Below, piece by piece: positions 46,377-55,778 of a stretch of 64,000 nt of DNA (positions within the stretch are counted from its first letter, which is position 1; each line of letters starts with the position of its first letter). The translations under genes and the position numbers were made by a program. The DNA lies in NCBI RefSeq assembly GCF_900141875.1, contig NZ_FQZE01000020.1, positions 30,959-94,958 on the forward strand, read 5' to 3'. This stretch comes from Tangfeifania diversioriginum. Its GTDB lineage: Bacteria; Bacteroidota; Bacteroidia; Bacteroidales; Prolixibacteraceae. A model generated the notes under the pieces. The model ran no database searches. It saw only the letters and a program-made list of their open reading frames with translations, and was not told the DNA's origin.

Positions 46377-47312
46377 TTATAAGCGCAATGTTCTGGAAAT
46401 AATAAATGTAATTCCCGGACTGGCCCCAAGCTGTGTGCCCTTAAAATTTTGATAAACATGAAGGTCAACCATTGCTGAGAGATACCAGTTGTCTTTTAAA
46501 ACATAATTTAACTGAGGGGCAACAAAAAACAAGGTACTGCCCGATGATTCTTTGGTTTTTCCGCTGATTTTATCCGGGGAGCGTATTTCGTTTCGGATTT
46601 GCACAATGGCTGTCCAGTTGTCTTTGAGCCACGGCGCTCTTAGGTGTCTTGATATGTAAAATGAAGTGTAAACAGAAGTTCCCGGCCGGTAGCCTTCTTT
46701 GTTGGAGCCATTCAGCTCAGTGCGATTTGTTAGAAAATAGCGCATGCTGGTTTCGGAATTTTCCTTTACAAACGATGAAGTAAATACTGCACCAAATGCC
46801 CCGATAGTGGGCTGAACCTCAACCGGCAGTTTCACATTGTTATCCCACTGAAGTTTTTGCGATGACGGGATTTTTGTGCCTGCCGATCCGGTAATGTAAA
46901 TTCGTTTAAACGGATTGGAATAAAGGCTGTGTTTTACTGACAGAATAAAATTGGACAAGCCATGTCCCGAAAGCCGGTAACCGGGGGCGAGGTTATAGTC
47001 CTGGGTTTTGTTGAAAAAATAGCCGGTTTCCAGTTCAACCGATGTTTTCCATGTTAATCCGTAACCCACTGAGGCCGAAAGATAATTGTAGAAAGCTTTT
47101 TCAATTAATTCGAAATCGGAAACCGAATTTCCCTCGTAATATTGGTTGCCTTGCCCATATTTGTAAAATGAGATGATACGCAGTGAATTTTTTTCGAGCA
47201 CAAGCAGATTGTTGGTGCCGCCCACAGGATTTACAGAGGAAAGGCACTGGGCATGTGTCAACACAGGGGAAAACGTTATTAATAAGATTAAAAATAAATT
47301 TAATTTATTCAT
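46377..47312 (-). CDS. Outer-membrane beta-barrel-like protein
   Basis: 311 aa with a signal peptide (LILLITFSPVLTHAQC) and many amphipathic strands, such as SASVGYGLTWKTSVELETGY and LSNFILSVKHSLY, ending in FIISRTLRL. The pattern is that of an outer-membrane barrel; no family name is certain. It overlaps the PKD-like lipoprotein gene by 8 nt, so the three genes at 46.4-48.6 kb form one unit. A transport or metal-response role would be guesswork. Confidence 0.6.
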   Translation of the reverse strand: MNKLNLFLILLITFSPVLTHAQCLSSVNPVGGTNNLLVLEKNSLRIISFYKYGQGNQYYEGNSVSDFELIEKAFYNYLSASVGYGLTWKTSVELETGYFFNKTQDYNLAPGYRLSGHGLSNFILSVKHSLYSNPFKRIYITGSAGTKIPSSQKLQWDNNVKLPVEVQPTIGAFGAVFTSSFVKENSETSMRYFLTNRTELNGSNKEGYRPGTSVYTSFYISRHLRAPWLKDNWTAIVQIRNEIRSPDKISGKTKESSGSTLFFVAPQLNYVLKDNWYLSAMVDLHVYQNFKGTQLGASPGITFIISRTLRL

Positions 47313-47649
47313 AAACAGTAATTTCTATTGATTTTGTCTCCCACTGGTTTCCGTTGGTAACTTTGCAGGAAATTTCGTTGGTGCCAACTGCACAAGGCGA
47401 TGCAACATAAGTTATTTCTGACCCCGAACCGATGATGTCACCCAGTGTGGCGTCCCAGAAAAACTCCAGGCTACTTCCTGTTGCTGAGGCTTTAATGGTT
47501 GTGCTTTCCCCCGGTGCAATGGTATCTTTTTCGGCAACAAGTGAGTGAAAAACCAAATCATCAGGTGTCTCAACTTCTTCTTCAGCACAGCTGTATCCTA
47601 AAAAGAGAAAGGCGAGAAGTGTCAAAGTGCTTACTAGTATTCTTTTCAT
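47305..47649 (-). CDS. Ig/PKD-like lipoprotein
   Basis: 114 aa from the ATG at 47649 (MKRILVSTLTLLAFLFLGYS then C), nine codons inside the open frame; the shorter start gives a clean lipoprotein signal. The mature part (KDTIAPGESTTIKASATGSS, LEFFWDATLGDIIGSG) is an Ig/PKD-type beta sandwich. It overlaps the barrel gene downstream. A surface binding or scaffold role is inferred from the fold only. Confidence 0.65.
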   Translation of the reverse strand: MKRILVSTLTLLAFLFLGYSCAEEEVETPDDLVFHSLVAEKDTIAPGESTTIKASATGSSLEFFWDATLGDIIGSGSEITYVASPCAVGTNEISCKVTNGNQWETKSIEITVYE

Positions 47650-47668
47650 TATTTCTGGCTTTTTATTT

Positions 47669-48547
47669 TTAATCATCTTTTATACACCGTATCGAAAAGC
47701 AGTAGGATTTTGGAAAAGTATTCCACCGGCCAACCTCGGTTGAATACAAATCGAGACAGCGGCGCCAGGCCATGCTGGTGCCATGTGGCGTAGAAGTCCA
47801 CATGTACTCCATTCTTCTTGCCAGGCTGAAAGTACCGCTTGATGAACGTCTTCCCGATAATTGGGCTTCATACCCGGAATCACCGCCGGTTTTCAGCAAA
47901 GTTCCAACGGGTGCTCCACGCCATGTGTTTATCATATCGGCTTCAGATTGTGTCATGCCCAAATGCATTTCAAGTTTTTTGAAATCATTGTCTGTTGGAA
48001 TATGCCAACCATTGGGACAAATGCCCTGCGCTCCTTTTGTTTTGGAGCCATTCATGGCGGCATCCCAGTTGTAAAGCCGCCCGTATTTTTTTATGGAGTC
48101 TGAATCTTCATAATACGAATAGCTTGTAATTTCTGAACCATCAGGAGCATGTGTAACACGAAGGTTTTCCCCCATCCATGTTTGTTCTCCAATTTTTACA
48201 GTGCTGTATATATTCCCGTCTGCATCCATAACTCCATCTTTTGGCTGCTGCACTTCAAAAGTGTCTTTTGCTGTCTGATCGGCTTTATCGGTTACAATAA
48301 CAGAATAAATTCCTGCCTGCAAATTTTCAAGGTCCTCAGTAGTGTCGTTATTCGACCATAAAAAAGAATAATCAGGTTGACCTCCTGATATATTAAGGTC
48401 AATGGCACCGTCAGATCCGCCAAACACACTCACATTTGCGACAGTGCCTGATAATTTGATAGGTGGCGGCGGGGGGTCATCTTCCTGGCATTTTGTAAAT
48501 GAAAAAAGAAACAAAATTGCAGCAAAAACCTGCATCGTTTTGCTCAT
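47669..48547 (-). CDS. Lipoprotein with SprB repeat and FISUMP domain
   Basis: 292 aa from the ATG at 48547 (MSKTMQVFAAILFLFSFTKC); a start 9 codons upstream (48574) is possible. A Pro run (PPPPP) follows the lipobox. Residues of about 35-105 are an SprB-type repeat (GTVANVSVFGGSDGAIDLNI, YSFLWSNNDTTEDLENLQAG). The C-terminal part is the FISUMP domain (YSTVKIGEQTWMGENLRV, GRLYNWDAAMNG, GICPNGWHIPTDNDFKKLEM). Both domain types are common in Bacteroidota surface proteins. First gene of the three-gene unit. Confidence 0.8.
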   Translation of the reverse strand: MSKTMQVFAAILFLFSFTKCQEDDPPPPPIKLSGTVANVSVFGGSDGAIDLNISGGQPDYSFLWSNNDTTEDLENLQAGIYSVIVTDKADQTAKDTFEVQQPKDGVMDADGNIYSTVKIGEQTWMGENLRVTHAPDGSEITSYSYYEDSDSIKKYGRLYNWDAAMNGSKTKGAQGICPNGWHIPTDNDFKKLEMHLGMTQSEADMINTWRGAPVGTLLKTGGDSGYEAQLSGRRSSSGTFSLARRMEYMWTSTPHGTSMAWRRCLDLYSTEVGRWNTFPKSYCFSIRCIKDD

Positions 48548-48776
48548 AATCAATATATTATAACTTTTGTTCATATTTTTATTATCTATATCGTTTAAAT
48601 CCATGCTGTTATGGTATCTCAAAAATATAAAATTGATTTTTGAAATAAAATGTTATGATCCTTTTTTTTACTTATAAACTATTCAAATATTTGGGGTTTT
48701 TGCCTCTGAAACAGAAAAGCCCAAAGATGTACGTGTGAATTTTTTGCAAAAAATTTTTTCTTTCCCGAAAAGCTGT

Positions 48777-48784
48777 TACTTTTG
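48777..48784 (+). promoter_or_regulatory. TAnnTTTG box before the tRNA-Asn locus
   Basis: TACTTTTG fits the -7 consensus, 42 bases before the broken tRNA copy. It is probably the original promoter of the tRNA locus, since nothing comparable lies directly before the intact copy at 48940. Confidence 0.45.
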
Positions 48785-48825
48785 CATCGCTTTAGAAAAG
48801 CAATCGTTCAGAAGCTATAAATTAT

Positions 48826-48911
48826 TCCCTAGTAGCTCAGTTGGTTACCCGTCCGACCGGAGTCATCCGGGCGGAGAGCGGCTCCGCCGCAGACTGGTAA
48901 TGCAACCTGAA
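48826..48911 (+). pseudogene. Disrupted tRNA-Asn copy
   Basis: The first 22 bases equal the 5' end of the intact tRNA-Asn at 48940 (TCCCTAGTAGCTCAGTTGGT then TA). They run straight into two G/C-rich palindromes (48852-48875 and around 48870-48888), then AGAGCGGC-like and AGACTGGTAATGC-like remnants of the anticodon arm. T-arm and 3' acceptor are missing. No functional tRNA can form. Confidence 0.65.
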
Positions 48912-48939
48912 ATATTAAAAGGAATAAAAATATTGAAAT

Positions 48940-49013
48940 TCCCTAGTAGCTCAGTTGGTTAGAGCGGCGGACTGTTAATCCGTAGGTCGTAGGTTCAAGT
49001 CCTACCTGGGGAG
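48940..49013 (+). tRNA. tRNA-Asn (GTT)
   Basis: 74 nt. A 7-bp acceptor stem (TCCCTAG with CTGGGGA, one G-T pair), D-arm AGCTCAGTTGGTTAGAGC, anticodon loop CTGTTAA with GTT, and T-arm GTAGG-TTCAAGT-CCTAC all fold. CCA is not encoded. The integrase gene begins 255 nt downstream, so the 3' end of this tRNA is the likely attachment site of the island. Confidence 0.93.
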
Positions 49014-49037
49014 CTGAAATACAAAGTAAAATTTACG

Positions 49038-49073
49038 AAAACGCTTGAAATCAATGAATTTCAGGCGTTTTTT
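49038..49073 (+). terminator. Terminator after tRNA-Asn
   Basis: AAAACGCTTGAAAT and AATTTCAGGCGTTTT pair with a one-base bulge around a short loop, followed by T. It lies 24 nt past the tRNA. Confidence 0.75.
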
Positions 49074-49116
49074 GTTTTGGGGCTACCCTGAAATTTACGG
49101 TAATTCCCGATATCAA

Positions 49117-49162
49117 GGTGAGTAATTCGGGAGTATTTTTTGAATATTCCGAATTACTCACC
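49117..49162. repeat. 14-bp perfect inverted repeat between tRNA and integrase
   Basis: GGTGAGTAATTCGG (49117-49130) and CCGAATTACTCACC (49149-49162) are exact inverted copies, with an interior that can extend the stem (AGTATT/AATATT). A second pairing, TCCCGA (49105-49110) with TCGGGA (49127-49132), competes with it. Recombinase binding site or transcript switch are both possible. Confidence 0.7.
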
Positions 49163-49267
49163 AGAGGTTCCTTAAAATGCTGACAGATTGCATCTTATTG
49201 CATCAATTTGCACTTCGTTAAACCATGAAAATGTGGTAATTTATTATTAACAATTAAAATTAATTTT

Positions 49268-50539
49268 ATGAAGTACACTTTGAATGTTTTGTTTGTTTTA
49301 AGGAAAGCGCAGTCTGATAAAAGAGGATTTGCACCTATTTATTTGAGAATTTCTGTTAATGGAGAACGTGCTGAGTTGTCTGTAAACAGGAAGATAGCCC
49401 CTAAGAAGTGGGATGCGAAGTTACAAAGGGCAATTGGGCGCTCAGAAGCGGCAAGAGCTTTAAACGATTACCTGGACAGTCTAGAGAACCAGGTGAAAAA
49501 GAACTTTAACAAGTTGCTGGATAATGAAGAGGAGATATCCTCTGCAATTTTGCGCGATATGCAAACCGGTAAGTATATCAAGAACCACACACTATTGTCG
49601 GTGTTCGAAATGAATAATCAGCTGGTTGAACAGGAGGAAGGCAGCAAATACTCACGAAGCACTATCGACCAGTATAAAACTACGCTTTCCAGGTTGAAAC
49701 TTTTTCTGGAACAACAGTATGCCTGTAAAGACATGGCCCTTACAAAACTGGATCTCACCTTTATCAGGCGTTTTGAAATTTTTCTTAAAACGGAATACGG
49801 TATTCATCACAATACCATTATGAAACATCTGAAACAAGTGAAGAAAGTGATCCATTTTGCGATGGAGATGGGGTATATCGATCGTGATCCGTTTTTTAGC
49901 CATAAGACAGCTTATAAGAACGTTTCCAGGGATTACCTCACTGCCGATGAGTTGCACAGCATTGAAACGCACACGTTTCGGATTAAACGGTTGGAGCAGG
50001 TTAAAGATGTATTTCTTTTCGTATGTTACACGGGCTTGTCGTATTCTGATTTAAAAACGTTAACGCGTGATAATTTGTCGAAAGGAATCGATGGAAAGAC
50101 CTGGATTGTGTACGAACGTAAGAAGACGGATGTTCAGGCAAGGATCCCACTGCTTCCGATGGCTCAGGCTCTTATTGATAAATATGAAAACGATCCGGAG
50201 TGCAGTGCGGAAAATAAAATACTTCCGGTGAGAAGTAATCAGAAGTTGAACTCCTATCTTTCTGAAATTGCAGAGATTTGTGGTATCAGTAAACACATTA
50301 CCATGCATCTCGGAAGGCATACTTTTGCCACTACCGTGACTTTAACCAATGGTGTACCCATCGAGTCTGTTTCAAAAATGCTTGGTCATACTTCACTGAA
50401 GACCACCCAGATTTACAGTAAGGTAATTGACAATAAGGTGTCTAAGGAGATGGAGGACCTCTCTAAGGTTTTGGAAAGCAATAAGAAAAAAGGTGAGAAC
50501 GGGAACGAGAAGAGCGGTAATAATAAAATTGCCCTGTGA
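49268..50539 (+). CDS. Tyrosine recombinase (IntDOT-like integrase)
   Basis: 423 aa. An N-terminal arm-binding region (LNVLFVLRKAQSDKRGFAPI) precedes a SAM-like core-binding domain (STIDQYKTTLSRLKLFLEQQ) and the catalytic domain. HMHLGRHTFATT gives His and Arg, LGHTSLKTTQIYSKV the second His and the Tyr nucleophile. The position of the first catalytic Arg reads CYTGLSYSDL, with Ser as in IntDOT of CTnDOT. It should integrate and excise the island at the adjacent tRNA-Asn. Flanked by the inverted repeat at 49117-49162. Confidence 0.9.
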   Translation: MKYTLNVLFVLRKAQSDKRGFAPIYLRISVNGERAELSVNRKIAPKKWDAKLQRAIGRSEAARALNDYLDSLENQVKKNFNKLLDNEEEISSAILRDMQTGKYIKNHTLLSVFEMNNQLVEQEEGSKYSRSTIDQYKTTLSRLKLFLEQQYACKDMALTKLDLTFIRRFEIFLKTEYGIHHNTIMKHLKQVKKVIHFAMEMGYIDRDPFFSHKTAYKNVSRDYLTADELHSIETHTFRIKRLEQVKDVFLFVCYTGLSYSDLKTLTRDNLSKGIDGKTWIVYERKKTDVQARIPLLPMAQALIDKYENDPECSAENKILPVRSNQKLNSYLSEIAEICGISKHITMHLGRHTFATTVTLTNGVPIESVSKMLGHTSLKTTQIYSKVIDNKVSKEMEDLSKVLESNKKKGENGNEKSGNNKIAL

Positions 50540-50680
50540 TTGTGTGCAATCAGTGATTAACTCCATTTCAGGAAAATTTTGGTGACTCAATAAATTTTAT
50601 TATCTTAAATTAAAGTCATTTCTAACAACACATATTTTTAACAGTAAATATTTTTAATAACGAAAATAGAGTTAGAAAAA

Positions 50681-50884
50681 ATGGAAACATTAAAAAACAA
50701 CAACTTCAACTGGTTAAGGAGTAAAGATGTGAGGGAGATGCTGGGGATTTCGGATAGCACCCTCCAAACGATGCGAATTAAAGGTACCATCCCGGCTTAC
50801 AAGTTGGGCGCCACCTGGTTTTACAGGGAAGATGAGATTCTCGAGACGTTGTTTGAAAACAAAAATCAAAATGTGGCGGTATGA
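50681..50884 (+). CDS. Excisionase-like helix-turn-helix protein
   Basis: 67 aa. NWLRSKDVREMLGISDSTLQ TMRIKGTIPAYKL is the winged-helix/MerR-like pattern of small excisionase and regulatory proteins of Bacteroidota mobile elements, ending in WFYREDEILETLF. It is 141 nt after the integrase and overlaps the next HTH gene by 4 nt (ATGA). Roles in excision or transcription control are inferred from position. Confidence 0.78.
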   Translation: METLKNNNFNWLRSKDVREMLGISDSTLQTMRIKGTIPAYKLGATWFYREDEILETLFENKNQNVAV

Positions 50885-51180
50885 TGGAAACAGATTTTGA
50901 TTTTAGGGTTAAAGAGCTAACAGAAAAGGTTGAGCAGATGGAGTCAAAGATTGAAGTACTTAAAGCGCGCTCAGCAGGAGATGACCTGTGGGATAACAGC
51001 GATATGATGCTGAACTGGAAAGTTTCACAGCGAACCCTGGCTTCCTGGCGTGCCGATGGGCTGATTGACTATGTGCAGGTTGGAGGGAAAATCTGGTACA
51101 CGAAAGAGAACCGCAATAACTTCTTGATGAGAAATGCAGTTCAGGCGAAGCAGATGGACTTAACAACCTGCAGCAATTGA
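50881..51180 (+). CDS. Second HTH protein with N-terminal coiled coil
   Basis: 99 aa. A heptad-like helix (RVKELTEKVEQMESKIEVLK) precedes an HTH_17-type domain (NWKVSQRTLASWRADGLIDY, VQVGGKIWYTKENRNNFL). It is co-translated with the 67-aa protein. Such pairs stand between integrase and cargo in many Bacteroidota integrative elements. An ATG one codon later is equally possible. Its gene ends in a terminator. Confidence 0.78.
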   Translation: MMETDFDFRVKELTEKVEQMESKIEVLKARSAGDDLWDNSDMMLNWKVSQRTLASWRADGLIDYVQVGGKIWYTKENRNNFLMRNAVQAKQMDLTTCSN

Positions 51181-51212
51181 GGGAACTCTAAAATTGGGGA
51201 CATTATGGGAAC

Positions 51213-51242
51213 GGGGCTGGTAATTTTTACCGGCCCTTTTTT
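51213..51242 (+). terminator. Terminator after the excisionase-like pair
   Basis: GGGCTGGTAA and TTACCGGCCC pair (one mismatch) around a short T loop and are followed by six T. Confidence 0.85.
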
Positions 51243-52336
51243 ATACTGTAGTTTGAAACACAAAGAGGACTGATTTTATTTTGAGGCCCCATGACGTTTT
51301 TCAAAAATTTATGTGTGATGGGCATGCTTGCACACTATCCATGTAAAAAATATTTTCACTGATGGAAAAGTATCCCCCCCGCCTTTATTTCTGAGGTGCA
51401 TAAGAGGATATAAATATTAGCACTTTTACTCCCGGAAAACATCTTTGCAAGTATAATCCAATCTTGTTATAAATGACAGAAACCTGTGTATATAAATTCT
51501 GATTATATAATCACATTCTTGTATATCCTCATAAGACACTGGTCATGAGGCGAAAATGTTTTTTGCGATGTAGGGATAATTCTGCAGTATTTATTCCAAG
51601 AAAGATGAATGTCAGAGTCTAAGTAAGAACCAGGAAATATGGTATTCGTCATCAATCGTCGGCAACAGACCCGCCAACCTTTTGAAAGCGTTTTATAAGA
51701 GCGGACTTTAAAGGCATAAAACGCATTCAAAATCCTGCGGATGCCTTCGGCAGGTTGTCATGTCTTTTGCGGCTCCTCAATCTTCCTCATGGCTGCTTTC
51801 TCTGCATTTTAAGCCCATGCAGCCGGTTCCTTGGTGCAAGCGCTTAAAATCCAACCGCAGCCCGTGATGGGCTCGCCTGCTGGTCGCTTCGGGCTTCAAC
51901 CGGAGTTGTTTATTTGCCTCCGGCAGGTAGGCGGTTTCGTGTGTTCCGTTTCACTTCACACATGTGCTGCAAGCCGATTTCATACTTCAATCTGCCTCTT
52001 GCACCACCCTCGCTCCACTCGCAGACGGCTCGCGTTGCTTGACCCCGGACCGCAACCCATTCCGCAAGCTCCATTCATTGCAGCCGGGCTCAGCCGTAAG
52101 ATGGTAACCCTTTTATTATTTTCCGATCCGCTACGTAAGAAATTTTAGTTTCTAACATTCTTTTTAGTGTTTATTAATGATCGGGGTTTATAATATTGCA
52201 ATTAAACTGAATGTTTCATAGTTTTAGTGTCTGAAATAAAACCAGATTTTTTAATGACTTAGACCAACGATCAGAACGCTTTCAGCTTACCACGGACCAA
52301 GTCAAATTCTTACATGCATTCTATTAAGTAAAATAT
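51243..52336. other. Long intergenic stretch with left flank repeat of RM system 2
   Basis: About 1.1 kb without a credible gene. It includes an inverted repeat GTGTG/GCATGC/CACAC at 51313-51335, a C-run (51367-51374), and from 51637 to 52082 sequence blocks that recur at 61624-61754 beyond hsdR. Short open frames exist in the G/C-richer part (51831-52148) but have no family resemblance and no ribosome site. Confidence 0.6.
51637..52082 (+). repeat. Left direct repeat flanking RM system 2
   Basis: Blocks TCATCAATCGTCGGCAA (51648-51664), TTCAAAATCCTGCGGATGCC (51726-51745), CTCAATCTTCCTCATGGCTG (51776-51795) and GACCCCGGACCGCAACCCAT (52041-52060) plus following bases recur in the same order and orientation at 61624-61754. 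This copy contains an extra segment of about 240 bases before the last block. Confidence 0.65.
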
Positions 52337-53884
52337 ATGGCAAAAAAGAACGGAAACGGCAATAATGACTCACTGGAGCAGAGCCTCTGGAAGTCGGCAG
52401 ATAAGCTCAGGAAGAACATTGATGCTGCTGAGTACAAACACGTAGTATTGGGGCTTATCTTCCTTCAATACATCTCCGATGCATTTAACGACCTTTATGA
52501 GACCCTGAAAGCAGGAGAAGGTGACTTTGAAGGAGCTGATCCGGAGGACCGGGATGAATATAAAGCAGAGAACGTATTTTTCGTACCGGAGAAAGCCCGG
52601 TGGAGCTACCTCCAGTCGATGGCGAAACAACCTACCATTGGTAAAACTATCGATGAAGCGATGGATGCCATAGAAAAAGAGAATCCTTCCCTGAAAGGTG
52701 TTCTCCCCAAAGTATATGCACGCCAGAACCTCGACCCGAAAGCTCTGGGCGAACTCATTGATATGATAGGCAATATTCCGATGCGGGCGACAAAAGAACG
52801 CAGCGCCGATGTGCTGGGACATGTATTCGAGTATTTCCTTGGCGAATTTGCACTGGCAGAAGGACGCAAAGGTGGACAGTTCTACACACCGAGAAGTGTT
52901 GTTGAGCTGCTCGTGGAAATGCTGGAGCCTTACAAAGGACGTGTATTTGACCCATGCTGTGGTTCCGGAGGAATGTTTGTGCAGTCGGAGAAGTTTGTGG
53001 AAGACCACCGGGGAAAAACGAATGACATTTCCATTTACGGACAGGAAAGTAACCAGACCACCTGGCGGCTGTGTAAAATGAACCTGGCCATCCGTGGAAT
53101 CGACAGTTCACAGGTGAAGTGGAACAACGAAGGCTCGTTCCTGAACGACGCACACAAGGATTTAAAAGCCGATTACATTATAGCCAATCCTCCGTTTAAC
53201 GTGAGCGACTGGAGCGGCGACCTGCTGCGGAAAGACGGTCGCTGGAAGTTCGGCACTCCTCCCGTTGGTAACGCTAATTACGCATGGATACAACATTTCC
53301 TGTACCACCTCGCACCAAGCGGACAGGCAGGTTTTGTACTGGCTAAGGGGGCGCTCACCTCCAAAACATCTGGTGAAGGCGACATACGAAAAGAACTGGT
53401 GGAACAGGACCTGGTGGATTGTATTGTCAATCTCCCGGCTAAGCTGTTCCTGAACACTCAGATTCCAGCTTCGCTATGGTTTATGAGCCGCAACCGCTCC
53501 AACGGCAAATTCCGAAACCGCACAGGGGAAATCCTTTTCATCGATGCCCGGAACCTTGGCCACCTGATTAACCGCAGAACAAAAGTGCTTTCTCAGGAAG
53601 ATATTCAGCAGATTACAGCTACCTATCACAACTGGCGCAATCCTGACGGCGATTACGAAGACGTGAAAGGCTTCTGCAACTCCACACCTGTTGAACGTGT
53701 GCGTGAACTGGATTATGTCCTAACTCCCGGTCGTTATGTGGGACTGGCAGAAGAAGAGGACGATTTCGACTTCACAGAGCGTTTTACTAAGCTGAAAGCT
53801 GAGTTTGAAGAGCAGCTCAAAGAAGAAGCAGACCTGAATGAACGCATACTGGCAAACCTGCAAAAAGTGAAGATTGATGAGTGA
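52337..53884 (+). CDS. hsdM: Type I restriction-modification methyltransferase subunit (system 2)
   Basis: 515 aa. N-terminal domain [23 protein letters not shown] motif [26 protein letters not shown] and catalytic [12 protein letters not shown] are intact. It is of a different HsdM subfamily from the one at 24.7 kb, so this is an independent system. The hsdS gene overlaps its 3' end by 8 nt. Confidence 0.93.
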   Translation: MAKKNGNGNNDSLEQSLWKSADKLRKNIDAAEYKHVVLGLIFLQYISDAFNDLYETLKAGEGDFEGADPEDRDEYKAENVFFVPEKARWSYLQSMAKQPTIGKTIDEAMDAIEKENPSLKGVLPKVYARQNLDPKALGELIDMIGNIPMRATKERSADVLGHVFEYFLGEFALAEGRKGGQFYTPRSVVELLVEMLEPYKGRVFDPCCGSGGMFVQSEKFVEDHRGKTNDISIYGQESNQTTWRLCKMNLAIRGIDSSQVKWNNEGSFLNDAHKDLKADYIIANPPFNVSDWSGDLLRKDGRWKFGTPPVGNANYAWIQHFLYHLAPSGQAGFVLAKGALTSKTSGEGDIRKELVEQDLVDCIVNLPAKLFLNTQIPASLWFMSRNRSNGKFRNRTGEILFIDARNLGHLINRRTKVLSQEDIQQITATYHNWRNPDGDYEDVKGFCNSTPVERVRELDYVLTPGRYVGLAEEEDDFDFTERFTKLKAEFEEQLKEEADLNERILANLQKVKIDE

Positions 53885-55049
53885 CTGGAGAGAGATTAAA
53901 TTTGGGGACCTATTAGCTGAGCCAGTTCGAAACGGAATTTATAAAAAGAAGGAATTTCATGGCAGGGGAGCTAAGATTGTGAACATGGGAGAACTGTTTG
54001 CTCATCCGCGTCTTACCGACATAAGCATGGAAAGAGTAGAAATTAGCGATAAAGAAAGAAAAAAAGTATTGCTTCGAGAAGGTGACTTGATATTCGCCCG
54101 TAGGTCACTCACAGCTGAGGGTGCAGGTAAATGTACGCTGATAAAAGAAATAAAGGAAGACACTACATTTGAATCATCAATTATTAGAGCGAGACCTGAT
54201 ATAAAAAAGGCTTTGCCTGAATACATTTTTTACTTCTTTAACTCATATTATGGTAAATATTTACTCGGAACAATATTACGTCAAGTTGCAGTATCAGGGA
54301 TTACTGGAACAGATTTAATGAATTTGAAATTTAAAATCCCCCCTCTCCCCGAACAAAAAGCCATTGCCGAAGTCTTCAGTAGCTTAGACGACAAAATCGA
54401 TCTGTTGCACCGCCAAAACCAAACCCTGGAGCAAATGGCGGAAACGCTCTTTAGAAAGTGGTTTGTGGAGGATGCGAGTGAGGAGTGGGAAACTGGCACT
54501 TTAGAAGAAGAATTTGATATAACCATGGGACAGTCACCTCCCGGTAGTTCATATAACGAAAATGGAGACGGCTCTCCCATGTATCAAGGCAATAAAGATT
54601 TTGGATTCAGGTTCCCTGCTAATCGGGTCTTTACAACCGAGCCGAAACGTATAGCAAAGAAGCATGACACATTAATTAGTGTTCGAGCGCCCGTAGGTGA
54701 GCAAAACATGGCCAGTGAAAACTGTTGCATTGGAAGAGGTGTCGCCGCCTTCATATATAAAAAAGATAGCAGTTTTTACACCTATACTTATTATAAAATG
54801 AAGTCGTTGATGGATGAAATCAAGGCTTACAATAATGAGGGGACGGTTTTTGGCTCCATTAGCAAGAAAGACTTTCAGAGACTGGAGGTACTTATTCCAC
54901 CGGACAATTATATCTCAGAATATCAGGGAATAGCGAAGCCTTTAGATGAAAAGATTTATAACAATTCCATTCAAATCGAAGGTCTTAAAAAACTTCGGGA
55001 TGGATTGTTGCCAAAATTAATGAATGGTGAGGTTAAAGTAAATACTTAA
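53877..55049 (+). CDS. hsdS: Type I restriction-modification specificity subunit (system 2)
   Basis: 390 aa from the ATG at 53877 ([13 protein letters not shown]); the frame opens one codon earlier at TTG. Two recognition domains are separated by the conserved central helix ([40 protein letters not shown]) and end in a second one ([18 protein letters not shown]). The domains do not resemble those of system 1, so another DNA target is expected. The DUF3800 gene starts on the base after its stop. Confidence 0.9.
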   Translation: MSDWREIKFGDLLAEPVRNGIYKKKEFHGRGAKIVNMGELFAHPRLTDISMERVEISDKERKKVLLREGDLIFARRSLTAEGAGKCTLIKEIKEDTTFESSIIRARPDIKKALPEYIFYFFNSYYGKYLLGTILRQVAVSGITGTDLMNLKFKIPPLPEQKAIAEVFSSLDDKIDLLHRQNQTLEQMAETLFRKWFVEDASEEWETGTLEEEFDITMGQSPPGSSYNENGDGSPMYQGNKDFGFRFPANRVFTTEPKRIAKKHDTLISVRAPVGEQNMASENCCIGRGVAAFIYKKDSSFYTYTYYKMKSLMDEIKAYNNEGTVFGSISKKDFQRLEVLIPPDNYISEYQGIAKPLDEKIYNNSIQIEGLKKLRDGLLPKLMNGEVKVNT

Positions 55050-55778
55050 ATGCGTATGAGAACGGAATACAATATATACTGCGATGAAAGTTGCCACCTT
55101 GAAAACGACCAAAGTAAAGCCATGGTACTTGGCGCTGTGTGGTGCCTGAAAGATGTTAAATACGAGGTTTTTGAGCGTATCCGTGAAATTAAAGTCAAGT
55201 ACGGGTTTAAACCTGATTTTGAGATCAAATGGAACAAGGTTTCAAAAGCGCGTAACGATTTCTACCTGGAACTCATTAATTATTTTTTCGATGATGATGA
55301 CCTGCATTTCAGGGGGTTGGTAGTACCTGACAAGACGTTGTTAAATCACAGATTTTTTAACCAGGACCACAATACGTTTTACTATAAGATGTACTTAGAC
55401 TTGTTAAAAGTGATTCTGGCTCCCCACAACGGTTACAATATTTATATCGATATAAAGGATACAAAAGGACAGGAAAAAGTATTGGAACTGCAAAATGTAC
55501 TACGGAACAACCACTACGATTATCAAAACCAGATAATTCGAAAAATCCAGCAGGTACACTCACATGAAATTGAATTACTGCAAATTACAGACTTGCTTTG
55601 TGGTGCCTTGTCGTATCTTCATCGCGGCTTAAAGGGAAATGAAGCCAAATTACACCTGATTGATAGGATAAGATACCGTTCAGGTTATAGCTTATTAAAA
55701 TCGACCTTGTATCGTGAAGAAAAAATGAATGTGTTTATCTGGAAAGCAAAAGAGAGTAACAATGGCAGATTATATTGA
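55050..55778 (+). CDS. DUF3800 protein
   Basis: 242 aa. YNIYCDESCH at the N-terminus, FEIKWNKVSKAR and YIDIKDTKGQEKV in the middle and LLQITDLLCGALSYLHRG near the end are the conserved acidic blocks of DUF3800, an RNase H-like fold family. Members are frequent in defense loci; activity is unproven. The gene has no spacing to hsdS and overlaps the next gene by 17 nt. Confidence 0.8.
   Translation: MRMRTEYNIYCDESCHLENDQSKAMVLGAVWCLKDVKYEVFERIREIKVKYGFKPDFEIKWNKVSKARNDFYLELINYFFDDDDLHFRGLVVPDKTLLNHRFFNQDHNTFYYKMYLDLLKVILAPHNGYNIYIDIKDTKGQEKVLELQNVLRNNHYDYQNQIIRKIQQVHSHEIELLQITDLLCGALSYLHRGLKGNEAKLHLIDRIRYRSGYSLLKSTLYREEKMNVFIWKAKESNNGRLY

Noticed and set aside
51831..52148. Open frame of 105 codons in the gap before hsdM of system 2
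   Set aside because: Low-complexity, no family resemblance, and it runs through blocks repeated at 61.6 kb that are not open in the same way.
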